Source: Pelotomaculum isophthalicicum JI | GTDB taxonomy: Bacteria > Bacillota > Desulfotomaculia > Desulfotomaculales > Pelotomaculaceae | Reading direction: 5' to 3' | Length of the DNA stretch: 64,000 bases | Assembly: GCF_029478095.1 (NCBI RefSeq) | Contig: NZ_JAKOAV010000007.1 | Span: forward strand, 1 to 64,000 | In this document: positions 35,552 to 43,177 of the stretch, piece by piece | Numbering within the stretch: position 1 is the first letter of the stretch | Layout: each line of letters starts with the position of its first letter | Notes under the pieces: model-generated | Told to the model about the DNA's origin: nothing | Seen by the model: only the letters and a program-made list of their open reading frames with translations | Database searches by the model: none | Program-made: the position numbers and the translations under genes

Positions 35552-35588
35552 AAAATAAAGGCGGCGCTCACGAAAAACACGCAGCGCC
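35552..35588 (-). terminator. Terminator of the agr-side operon
   Basis: On the minus strand GGCGCT (35588-35583) pairs with AGCGCC (35568-35563), followed by GCCTTTATTTT. It comes right after the small gene at 35598 and separates it from the TRAP operon. Confidence 0.55.
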
Positions 35589-35597
35589 ATGTCAATC

Positions 35598-35753
35598 TTA
35601 GTTCGTTTGATCTTTTAGAGTTAAACTACCGACCGCTCTCGCTATCTCAAGAAGACGCTTTATTAGAACGTCTTTAACCTTGGGGTCTTCTTCTCTCTCA
35701 TAAAGATCGCTGTAAATATTAAATTCATTTGTCAATTCATCAAGGTTACTCAT
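35598..35753 (-). CDS. 51-residue hypothetical protein
   Basis: A short gene with a fair ribosome site (GGTGA, eight bases before the ATG). It encodes an acidic, probably all-helical protein: SNLDELTNEFNIYSDLYERE, then KVKDVLIKRLLEIARAV. It follows agrA after 138 bases on the same strand and ends at a terminator. The length and the N-terminal S-x-LDEL recall Spo0E-type phosphatases, but the element sits at the wrong end, so no family is assigned. Confidence 0.5.
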   Translation of the reverse strand: MSNLDELTNEFNIYSDLYEREEDPKVKDVLIKRLLEIARAVGSLTLKDQTN

Positions 35754-35891
35754 TGCTATCACCGGATTTCATATAATATTCACAACTACCGTTAATAAGG
35801 TTAGCACTAATATGAAATTCCGGCAATAGCTTTGCCGTGAAAACCGTGTTAGAGGGATTGACGCCCATTTTGTCGAATTTTCAGGAATAAA

Positions 35892-36608
35892 TTACCGTGA
35901 AATCAGCTCCAATTCGCGGGCCGTTTCTTTTCCAATGAAAGCTTCGCACGCGGATTTCTTGAATCTAACGATATAAGAGCTTTTGCTGAATAACGATACC
36001 TGGTCTATTTTGGTAATGTTAATAATGTATGACCTGTTGACTCTCGATAGCTTTTTTGAACCTTCGAGCTTTTTTTCTATCGAAGTCAACGATTCGGAGG
36101 TGTTTATTTTCTTGCTGTCGCAATGCACTATGGTATTCTTGGCGTTTTTCTCCCGCTCAAACATCACTATTTCGCTGGGACTGAGATAGTGTAAGATATT
36201 GCTTTTGTCTTTAATTTCAATCCGGTCATAAGATGTATACCTTGCTATTTTTAATAATACCCGTTCAACTTTTACCTTGTTAAAAGGCTTGTCGATATAG
36301 CCCAGGATGACCGCCTTTCTTTCCCATGCTTCCGACTTGAATTCGTTATGTGCCGAGATATATATAATCATAGCCGCCGGGAAACGTTCAGAAATTTTAT
36401 CAGCGAGTATTAGACCATTTATGTCCTTCCTGTTAAAATCAATATCAAGAAAAATTACGTCTGGATGTTTTTCTGTTACCATAGGGAAAATTTGATCAGG
36501 GTCGGTAACTTCGCCGATGATCTCGATATTGGAATGTAATTCGGCAAGTATCTTTTTTAGATGCCGCATCGCAACAGGTTCATCATCCGCAATTATTGCT
36601 CGGATCAT
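35892..36608 (-). CDS. LytTR-family response regulator (AgrA-like)
   Basis: A 238-residue response regulator. The receiver domain spans 1-120 with acidic pair Asp 8/Asp 9, phospho-acceptor Asp 55 in VIFLDIDF and Lys in YIDKPF. A LytTR DNA-binding domain spans about 135-235 (FEREKNAKNTIVHC, SRVNRSYIINITKI, YIVRFKKS). It overlaps the kinase stop by four bases (ATGA). Placed behind agrB, agrD and a kinase, it should be the AgrA that, when phosphorylated, activates agr and target promoters. Confidence 0.9.
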   Translation of the reverse strand: MIRAIIADDEPVAMRHLKKILAELHSNIEIIGEVTDPDQIFPMVTEKHPDVIFLDIDFNRKDINGLILADKISERFPAAMIIYISAHNEFKSEAWERKAVILGYIDKPFNKVKVERVLLKIARYTSYDRIEIKDKSNILHYLSPSEIVMFEREKNAKNTIVHCDSKKINTSESLTSIEKKLEGSKKLSRVNRSYIINITKIDQVSLFSKSSYIVRFKKSACEAFIGKETARELELISR

Positions 36609-37519
36609 GTTCTTTCACCCCCGCCAACTATTTTTAATTTTAACATAAAAGTCGGCTTTTCCCTATCCAGAACAAGTAAATTGCAATCGTCGTATTGCGA
36701 TAATATTTCTTTGATGATTAACAAACCCAACCCTCTGTCTTTTCCTTTGCTGCTTTTCCCTTGAAATAATTCTTTTTGCCAATCGTCTGGATTATCTCCG
36801 TGGATGATCTCAATTGGTTTGCCGTCGTTGGAAACTTTTAAGTAAAAGTAATTTTTATCGGTTTCGGTTTCAACATAGACGCAGCCATTTTTTTCGCAAT
36901 TGTCCAGCGCGTTGTTTAAAAGATTTGACAAGACTGTCACCGTGTGTGTTGAAGATAAAGGAAATTTCGAAAAGTCGTCAAGCCCGTATAATTCAAAACG
37001 GACCTCTTTTGCCTCAGCCTTCATGGCAAAAGCAGATAAAACGATTCCTATTTGGGGTTTGTTGCTCTTATAAACCAGAGATTTATTTTTCACCGACGCT
37101 TCAATTGATTTTAGATAATTGATAGCCTCTTCTATTTCATCACAATCGATTAAACCGTATATTACTTGCAGATGCGCAAAAAAGTCATGCCTTTGCTTTC
37201 GTAAACTTATATTAAAGTCCTCTATTTTTTCGATGATTTCTTTTTGACTGTCATATTTTAGATATAAGTATATCATTATAAAAGTTATTAATGGATAAAG
37301 TAAACTTAAAACAATTATTAGTGTTAATAAAAAATGCTCAGTCAAATTCTCGTAAGACAATATGATTGTAATAAAAAAAGTAGCTTGAATTAGGATAAAA
37401 AATAATCCATAGATATAGTTTTTGTTTGTTATAATATTACTTAATTTCATGATACCATTTGCCTTGAAAACATATATACAAAAGATCACTCCCCAAAGGA
37501 GGAGTGTGAAAAAAGACAC
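36605..37519 (-). CDS. AgrC-like sensor histidine kinase
   Basis: Up to 304 residues; the start is uncertain between the GTG at 37519 and the ATG at 37450, neither with an ideal ribosome site. The later start still keeps at least two strong membrane segments (IYGLFFILIQATFFITIIL and FLLTLIIVLSLLYPLITFIM). The kinase part has the Spo0B/AgrC-like phospho-acceptor helix LRKQRHDFFAHLQVIYGL, an N-box NLLNNALDNC and G-box DRGLGLLII. AgrC kinases normally have six or more membrane helices, so this sensor part is short. It is expected to detect the peptide from agrD. Confidence 0.8.
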   Translation of the reverse strand: MSFFTLLLWGVIFCIYVFKANGIMKLSNIITNKNYIYGLFFILIQATFFITIILSYENLTEHFLLTLIIVLSLLYPLITFIMIYLYLKYDSQKEIIEKIEDFNISLRKQRHDFFAHLQVIYGLIDCDEIEEAINYLKSIEASVKNKSLVYKSNKPQIGIVLSAFAMKAEAKEVRFELYGLDDFSKFPLSSTHTVTVLSNLLNNALDNCEKNGCVYVETETDKNYFYLKVSNDGKPIEIIHGDNPDDWQKELFQGKSSKGKDRGLGLLIIKEILSQYDDCNLLVLDREKPTFMLKLKIVGGGERT

Positions 37520-37538
37520 ATTGAATTATAGTTTGTAT

Positions 37539-37658
37539 TTATTTAAGTTCATCTGGTAATTCTGGCTGAAAGCCCATCCCTATGCTAGTAGGATGGAAAC
37601 CTACGAAAAATGCAATTAATGAAAGAACGGTAATTAAACTAAAGATATATTTCTTCAT
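37539..37658 (-). CDS. agrD: AgrD-like cyclic autoinducer peptide precursor
   Basis: A 39-residue gene, too short for ordinary ORF calling, with a perfect AAGGAGGTG ribosome site. It shows the three AgrD parts: an amphipathic, hydrophobic leader (KKYIFSLITVLSLIAFFVG), a short core, and the conserved acidic tail QPELPDELK required for AgrB cleavage. The core reads HPTSIGMGF, so the ring would close on Ser 25 (a lactone) rather than Cys. If cleavage is before QPELP, the ring holds six residues instead of the usual five. It starts one base after agrB ends. Confidence 0.85.
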   Translation of the reverse strand: MKKYIFSLITVLSLIAFFVGFHPTSIGMGFQPELPDELK

Positions 37659-37659
37659 T

Positions 37660-38271
37660 CTAATTCACCTCCTTAGCTTTTAGTTTTAATAGATTAATAT
37701 ACTCATAAATTCTAATCCAATCAATTAAGGTTAACACTTGAATATATATACCTAGAATAATCGAATTCTTGATATCATTCTCAACAACATTGCTAGAAAT
37801 ATATAATAATAAAAATAGTATTACTATTGATATTAATTTCACGATATATCTTTTTTGTTTGGTCTTGATGGGCTTTTCAGGTGGATCGACAGGTGCCCTT
37901 AACATAATAATAAGAAGTGATGCGAAATTCAAGGCATAGTACAAATAATTGTTAATTATTAAAACTTTGGCTAAAAAACCAATAGATACACATGCGGTAG
38001 CCGAAACAATTAAACATCCAATAAATGTCTTGCAATGTATACCACCAGAAGCATACCTTAAAGATGCAATAGTAAACATAGTAATTAATGACTGTTTCAA
38101 CACTCCGAACACCAAAAACAGAATTATAAAAACAACAAATTTTATAATTGCTCCTAGTATTACTTCAAGACCATAACTTATTTGGGCTCTTTTTACATTG
38201 TCATGGTTTAATTCTCGAGCGATAATATTACTTAAGGTCACTGCCATTGAGTGTACGGAAATTGAATGCAT
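37660..38271 (-). CDS. agrB: AgrB-like peptide-processing membrane protease
   Basis: A 203-residue polytopic membrane cysteine protease that trims and cyclises AgrD. RYASGGIHCKT holds the catalytic His 79, and Cys 86 lies seven residues later, the same spacing as His 77/Cys 84 of S. aureus AgrB. About six membrane segments are seen. GAGGAGG is nine bases before the ATG at 38271, inside the upstream gene, which overlaps it by 44 bases. The DNA here is strikingly AT-rich compared with the flanks. Confidence 0.9.
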   Translation of the reverse strand: MHSISVHSMAVTLSNIIARELNHDNVKRAQISYGLEVILGAIIKFVVFIILFLVFGVLKQSLITMFTIASLRYASGGIHCKTFIGCLIVSATACVSIGFLAKVLIINNYLYYALNFASLLIIMLRAPVDPPEKPIKTKQKRYIVKLISIVILFLLLYISSNVVENDIKNSIILGIYIQVLTLIDWIRIYEYINLLKLKAKEVN

Positions 38272-38506
38272 TATTATTCACCTCCTCATTATTATTAAAT
38301 TCATCTACTTTATCTTTTGAATACCAAAAATATTTGAGGAATACGATAGATAAGAGTAAATATATTAGATTAAATATTTTTATAATAAGGGAGTATTTAT
38401 TTATATAATCAAAATGTTGATTAAGGATTACCAGAAAAGTTCCTTGAAAAAGAATAATTATAGTTATAATTAAGTGCGTACTTATCTTGCGTTTATTATT
38501 AAACAT
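38228..38506 (-). CDS. Membrane protein, C-terminal half of a split paralogue
   Basis: A 92-residue protein with two membrane segments (LIITIIILFQGTFLVILNQH and YLLLSIVFLKYFWY). It aligns with the C-terminal third of the 230-residue protein at 39013-39705 (LIILFQGVFLAVINQH). Its ATG lies within the last 8 bases of the preceding gene (38499-38506), in another frame. The two therefore look like one gene split by a frameshift, although coupled translation remains possible. Confidence 0.6.
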   Translation of the reverse strand: MFNNKRKISTHLIITIIILFQGTFLVILNQHFDYINKYSLIIKIFNLIYLLLSIVFLKYFWYSKDKVDEFNNNEEVNNNAFNFRTLNGSDLK

Positions 38507-38975
38507 CGCCCACCCTACTTCCCTTGATTAAGGACCATTTTTTAAGGTATATAAACCATGTGCCTAAACCAAATATGGTTAAGTGAGGATAAAAATATAT
38601 AATCCGCTTTAAATTATCTTGCAACATTTCTACTGCAGTTATGTGTTTTAGATTTAATATCGCCTGCAATATGAAAGTTTCCAATAATAATAGCACTATT
38701 ACGCTAAGCAGTGAGGAAACTAACGCTTTCCACCATTTCAGACCAAGAAATTTCCAAAAAAACAGTAGTAATAATAGTACACCAATTATGCTATGAAGTC
38801 CAAAATATGGAACAAACCATCTCGCAAACATCATTGCAAAAGATGTTATAGTAGAAGCAATAACAATTTTATTAATGTTGATATATTCTCCGACAATAGC
38901 CATACCAAAACAGTACATTATTATTTCTTCTGGTATTGATTGAAATATCACTGCTACTAAAGGCATTTTATCCAT
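38499..38975 (-). CDS. Membrane protein, N-terminal part of a split paralogue
   Basis: A 158-residue protein with four or five membrane segments; AGGAG is nine bases before the ATG. It resembles the first 160 residues of the neighbour at 39013: MPLVAVIFQSIPEEII against MPLSAVIFYSIPEEII, and GLHSIIGVL, SVIVLLLLET. It ends SLIKGSRVGDV where the paralogue reads LIKGTRVSNNVEN and continues. Function unknown, membrane-located, co-transcribed with agrB. Confidence 0.65.
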   Translation of the reverse strand: MDKMPLVAVIFQSIPEEIIMYCFGMAIVGEYININKIVIASTITSFAMMFARWFVPYFGLHSIIGVLLLLLFFWKFLGLKWWKALVSSLLSVIVLLLLETFILQAILNLKHITAVEMLQDNLKRIIYFYPHLTIFGLGTWFIYLKKWSLIKGSRVGDV

Positions 38976-39012
38976 TTACCCGGTCTCCTTTTAATTAGTT
39001 ATAAAGCATTAT

Positions 39013-39705
39013 TTATGTCTTGTCCCGGTTTTGTGCCTTCTTTTTGTCCATCACCACCATATATTCGTTTAAGAAAAAAACTGAAGAAATAAAAAATATT
39101 ACACATAGCAACTTTATTGCAAATGAATATTTACCTAAATAATCAAGATGTTGATTTATTACGGCCAAAAAAACACCTTGAAATAAAATTATCAGTGTTA
39201 CAAATAAATTAGCGCTATTATATTCATTTTCAACATTATTACTAACTCTTGTTCCTTTTATTAAAAATTTTTGTTTACTGTATAGAAACCAGGTTATTGA
39301 AGCGTATACAAATAAAGTTGGATAGCCAAGATAAATCCTTTTAAAAGTATCTTTCCATAGTTCTTCTAATGTGATATTTTGGGCATTTAATATAATTGGT
39401 GATATAATAGTTTCTAAAAATAACAATACTATTACACTAAATAGGGAAGCTATTATTGCTTTCCATGGTTTTATATTTAACAGCTTCCAAAATAATATAA
39501 AAAGAACTAAAATTCCGATTATGCTATGTAGGCCGAAAGGAACACAGGCTCTAAGTAACATTGATATGAAAGCCGTTATTATAGAAGAAATAAAGATTAT
39601 TTTAAAGTTAATATACTCCCCCACTATGGTGACACCAAAGGAAAACAATATTATTTCCTCTGGTATTGAATAAAATATCACTGCTGAAAGAGGCATCTGG
39701 CCCAT
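39013..39705 (-). CDS. Polytopic membrane protein of the agr locus
   Basis: A 230-residue protein with about seven membrane segments; the ATG at 39705 has GAGGAGG nine bases upstream. Family unknown to me. It is the first gene under a consensus promoter and heads the string to agrB, agrD, agrC and agrA. Tandem duplication with the split copy downstream, and the low GC, suggest the whole locus was acquired together. A role in peptide export, immunity or sensing is possible but unproven. Confidence 0.7.
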   Translation of the reverse strand: MGQMPLSAVIFYSIPEEIILFSFGVTIVGEYINFKIIFISSIITAFISMLLRACVPFGLHSIIGILVLFILFWKLLNIKPWKAIIASLFSVIVLLFLETIISPIILNAQNITLEELWKDTFKRIYLGYPTLFVYASITWFLYSKQKFLIKGTRVSNNVENEYNSANLFVTLIILFQGVFLAVINQHLDYLGKYSFAIKLLCVIFFISSVFFLNEYMVVMDKKKAQNRDKT

Positions 39706-39729
39706 TGACACAAACCTCCTCTTTAGGCG

Positions 39730-39758
39730 ATTATATAGCAACATTTACCGCTTGACAA
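39730..39758 (-). promoter_or_regulatory. SigA promoter of the agr locus
   Basis: On the minus strand TTGTCA (39758-39753), 17 bp, TATAAT (39735-39730). An imperfect AT-rich inverted repeat (AATATT-ctaa-AATAT) lies just upstream at 39768-39782 and could be where the AgrA-like regulator binds. Confidence 0.75.
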
Positions 39759-39813
39759 TACTTTATGAATATTCTAAAATATCTTTTTTTCAATTGCCGG
39801 AAGATGGCCGGCT

Positions 39814-42800
39814 CTATTGGTTATTGTTATGTAGCTGGATAAATTTCCCCACCAAATAAGGATCGAATTGTATACCGGCGCACTTCTTAAGTTCGGCCAA
39901 AGCCTCCCCATGGGGCATGGCTTTCCGGTAAGGACGGTCGCTGGTCATGGCGTCAAAAGCGTCGGCTATGGCGAGTATGCGGCATTCCAGCGGTATCTCT
40001 TCCCCTTTGAGCCCGAGCGGATAGCCGTGGCCGTTCCACCATTCGTGATGTTTAAGGATCCAGTCGGCTATGGGAAAAAGGTCGGGTGACAATATGGCGA
40101 TGCGGTGGCCGATTTCACAGTGCTGCTGCATTTCGATAAATTCTTCTGATGTGAGGGAACCGGGCTTTAAGAGAATACTGTCCGGGATTCCGATCTTGCC
40201 GATGTCATGGAATTGCGCCAAGAGCCGCAGGTCGGTTATACTGCGTTCGGATAGATCGATAGCCGCGGCAAGGCCCGATACCAAGCCCTGGATGCGTTCG
40301 GCATGCTCCTCGGTAATAAAATCCCTGGCTTCCAGCGCTTTCATCAGGGTTTGCACTATGGCGCTGCGCGCGCTCTGGTTGCGGTGGAGTTTCACCCGGT
40401 ACATTTTATTGTCCGCTTCCCTAAAAAGGTCGCTCATGCTTATTGAACCGTCATTTCTCGCGGCAAAACCGGCGGATATGCTTAACGGCAGTTCCGGTTT
40501 GACCGCATTGTGTCTTATGACACCTTCTTGAATTCTTTTGCAGGCGCTTTCCATTATTTTGATTTCGTTATTCGGCAATAGTACCGCGAATTCATCGCCC
40601 CCAATCCGGGCCACCATATCACTTTCGCGGAAAGAATCTTTAATGATGCCGGCTGCCGCTATGAGCAACAAGTCTCCGGTGTCGTGGCCAAGAGTGTCGT
40701 TGACAAGCTTAAGGCCGTCAACATCGCAAACGATTATGCCGGCTGAAATATTGCGCCCGTCTTCCAGCCTGCGCATTTCCTCTTCAAAATACGCGCGGTT
40801 GTGCAGGCCGGTTAGAGAATCATGCATGCCCAGGTACTTTAATCTATTCTCCAGTTGCCTTTGTTCGGTTATGTCGCGGATGGATTCGATAGCGCCGGCC
40901 AGGTTGCCTTCCCGATCAAACAGCGGCGCGGCGATTCCCCATAGGTAAGCGCCCTTTCCCCCGTACATTCTTTGCACAAAAGCTGAACCGTGCACGAAAT
41001 GGCCCTCTTTTTTAAAGGAATCATATTGTACTGCCGTATTTCCATTATGCGTCTTGATAGCAAAGTCGATTAAAATTGGGCGAGGTTTCCCGTAAAAAGA
41101 CACCGCATAGGCGGAATCCCCATTGCCCAGCATTTCTTCTTTCGGCGCCCCGGTCATCTTTTCGATAGCCCGGTTCCAGGCGATTACTTTCTTGTCATTG
41201 TCAATGACAAATGTGGCGTCCGGGAGAAATTCGATAATGTCCTGCAGCCGTTGGTTGGCTGACGCCAGGGCTCTCTCACTCGCTTGCAGCTTTTCGAACT
41301 GCTGCTTGAGCTCTTCTTCGATCGACAGCAACTCCTCGTTTATGGCGATCAGTTCTTCGTTGGCTGTTGCCAGCGCTGTATTGCTTTTCTTCAGTTCCAC
41401 CTCGGCCAGCTTGCGCTCGGTGATGTCGGTAACCATTCCCAATGCGCCCGCGTAACTCTCATCATTATTAAATAGAGGGCTCACGGACATGATTACGTGT
41501 AATTCCGTGCCGTCCTTGCGGCGGTACTGGTAATCGTATTGCCTGTAAAAAACCTTCTTTATTTTTTGCATCGAACTTGTGTCGGTTATAGAATCAATAG
41601 AACGGTATTCCTCGTACATGAACGCCGACAGCGGCTGGCCGACCATTTCTTCCACAGTGTAGCCGAGCATTTCGGCCATCCTTTTATTCGCAAAGGTTGT
41701 CTTGCCTGCGGCGTCAATGACCCATATGCCTTCGTAAGCGGTTTCAACTATCTGCCGGTATCGCTTCTCGCTTTCTTGCAGCGCTTCCTCCGCGTGTTTG
41801 CGGGCGGTGATGTCACGGATTATTGCCTGGAGCATCCGCTCATTATTTATTCTAAATTTGCTAAGGCTGACTTCTGTCATGAATGTGGCGCCGTCTTGCC
41901 GGCAGTGCTGGAATTCAAAAAACTGTTGTTTGCCTCTCAGAACAGCTTTAATTTTCCCGATCGCTTTGATCCTTGATTTAGTGCCGCACGGCTGAGTACT
42001 GGGAGCATAGTCGAAGGGGTTCTTGCCGATTATTTCATCCCTCCGGCAACCGAACACGTTCAGCGCTTTGGGGTTGCAATCTATAATAATACCTTTCTTG
42101 ATCAGAAAAATTGCGTCGTTAGCCTGCTCATACAAGACCCTGTATTTTTTTTCACTCTCCCGCAGCGCCTCCTCGACCAGCTTGCGCTCGGTTATTTCCC
42201 GCTGCTTATTGTTTCCTTGCTCCAGACTTTCAAGTAAATTATCTACTTCATTGTCTTTACGCTTTGGATCCAAATATTCTTCAGGAGGGACGTAGTAAGA
42301 GTTACGGTGGACCCGGCTGCCTTTAACCAGAAAGGGATGGGTCTTGAGAGCTTCTATGATAATCTCCGGCGCGAATTTATTCCGGTTGTACTGGCAAAGG
42401 GCAACGCAAGGGTACTCAGAAAAGAAGTCCCGGTTTAGTCTAGCTTCTTGTTCTAAAAGATTTTCAAAGCCCAGACGACTCTTTGGTATGATCATTTCTC
42501 CGGTAACGCGTAGAAGCGGGTAACCTTCAGCTATAGCTTTCTTAGTCTCATTAATTAGTAAATTAATGATCCCGGCGGCGGGATCATTAAGGCTTTCTCT
42601 AATGAAAAAGTCGAGTTGTCCGGATCTTTCGGCAGCGGCAACGTCAACTTTTTCTTCAAGCAAGTATTGGCGAACTTGACCGGCGGTACTTGGGTCATCT
42701 GTAATGTAGAGGCACTTTTCTCCTTGGAACAACCCCATGCTTAGAAAAGGAATAACGGCAGCCCGCCATTCTTCCGGTGTTTTATATATCAGGCAATTAT

Positions 42801-42858
42801 GAGCGTGAGGTTTGATATGACAAAGCGGTTTTTTTATATCGGCAGGGTTGAAGAACAA
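39814..42858 (-). CDS. MEDS-PAS(3)-GGDEF-HD-GYP protein
   Basis: A 1014-residue cytoplasmic sensor-enzyme; the TTG at 42858 has GGGAGG seven bases upstream. Domains: a MEDS/DcmR-type sensory domain (about 15-195, HNCLIYKTPEEW, GEKCLYITDD, EARLNRDFF), PAS domains at about 235-350, 360-480 and 540-670 with a coiled coil (about 490-545), GGDEF near 750 (ARIGGDEF with I-site RESD intact) and HD-GYP from about 845 (FHDIGKIGIPD, HHEWWNGHGYPLGLKG, DAFDAMTSDRPYRKA). Both cyclic-di-GMP synthesis and breakdown activities are thus encoded. Which dominates cannot be told. It is divergent from a related enzyme at 43178. Confidence 0.9.
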   Translation of the reverse strand: MFFNPADIKKPLCHIKPHAHNCLIYKTPEEWRAAVIPFLSMGLFQGEKCLYITDDPSTAGQVRQYLLEEKVDVAAAERSGQLDFFIRESLNDPAAGIINLLINETKKAIAEGYPLLRVTGEMIIPKSRLGFENLLEQEARLNRDFFSEYPCVALCQYNRNKFAPEIIIEALKTHPFLVKGSRVHRNSYYVPPEEYLDPKRKDNEVDNLLESLEQGNNKQREITERKLVEEALRESEKKYRVLYEQANDAIFLIKKGIIIDCNPKALNVFGCRRDEIIGKNPFDYAPSTQPCGTKSRIKAIGKIKAVLRGKQQFFEFQHCRQDGATFMTEVSLSKFRINNERMLQAIIRDITARKHAEEALQESEKRYRQIVETAYEGIWVIDAAGKTTFANKRMAEMLGYTVEEMVGQPLSAFMYEEYRSIDSITDTSSMQKIKKVFYRQYDYQYRRKDGTELHVIMSVSPLFNNDESYAGALGMVTDITERKLAEVELKKSNTALATANEELIAINEELLSIEEELKQQFEKLQASERALASANQRLQDIIEFLPDATFVIDNDKKVIAWNRAIEKMTGAPKEEMLGNGDSAYAVSFYGKPRPILIDFAIKTHNGNTAVQYDSFKKEGHFVHGSAFVQRMYGGKGAYLWGIAAPLFDREGNLAGAIESIRDITEQRQLENRLKYLGMHDSLTGLHNRAYFEEEMRRLEDGRNISAGIIVCDVDGLKLVNDTLGHDTGDLLLIAAAGIIKDSFRESDMVARIGGDEFAVLLPNNEIKIMESACKRIQEGVIRHNAVKPELPLSISAGFAARNDGSISMSDLFREADNKMYRVKLHRNQSARSAIVQTLMKALEARDFITEEHAERIQGLVSGLAAAIDLSERSITDLRLLAQFHDIGKIGIPDSILLKPGSLTSEEFIEMQQHCEIGHRIAILSPDLFPIADWILKHHEWWNGHGYPLGLKGEEIPLECRILAIADAFDAMTSDRPYRKAMPHGEALAELKKCAGIQFDPYLVGKFIQLHNNNQ

Positions 42859-43177
42859 GTGAGTACCTCCCGGTCATTGAGTTTGTGTTTTTGTTATTTT
42901 AACAATATCTACATATTTCGGCAAGCATATACCTATAATTCATATAGTTGTCATTATTAAACATTGTAACCGTAACATTATGTTATGGCGTATTCTTACG
43001 TTTTTGGCTTTTGTTAGAGGAAAAACAGGCTTCATTGTCGAAGACGATCTTTGATTAAAAGATAAATACTCTTCCTGCCGTAAAAAACAATCATAAATTT
43101 CAAGCAATTCTGGCGTAAGATAACAATATTAGTTGTATTTTGGGCAGAATTTCTGATTTCCCGGAGAGGGTAAATAT
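42859..43177. other. Divergent intergenic region between two c-di-GMP enzymes
   Basis: No gene or cyclic-di-GMP riboswitch pattern is seen. A near-perfect inverted repeat, CCGTAACAT-t-ATGTTATGG (42970-42988), lies about midway and may bind a regulator. AT-rich stretches on both sides could hold promoters, but no clear -35/-10 pair was found. Confidence 0.4.

Noticed and set aside
42859-43177. A cyclic-di-GMP riboswitch between the two GGDEF genes
   Set aside because: The conserved GEMM elements (GGUCACGCACAGGGCAAACC and tetraloop receptor) are not present.
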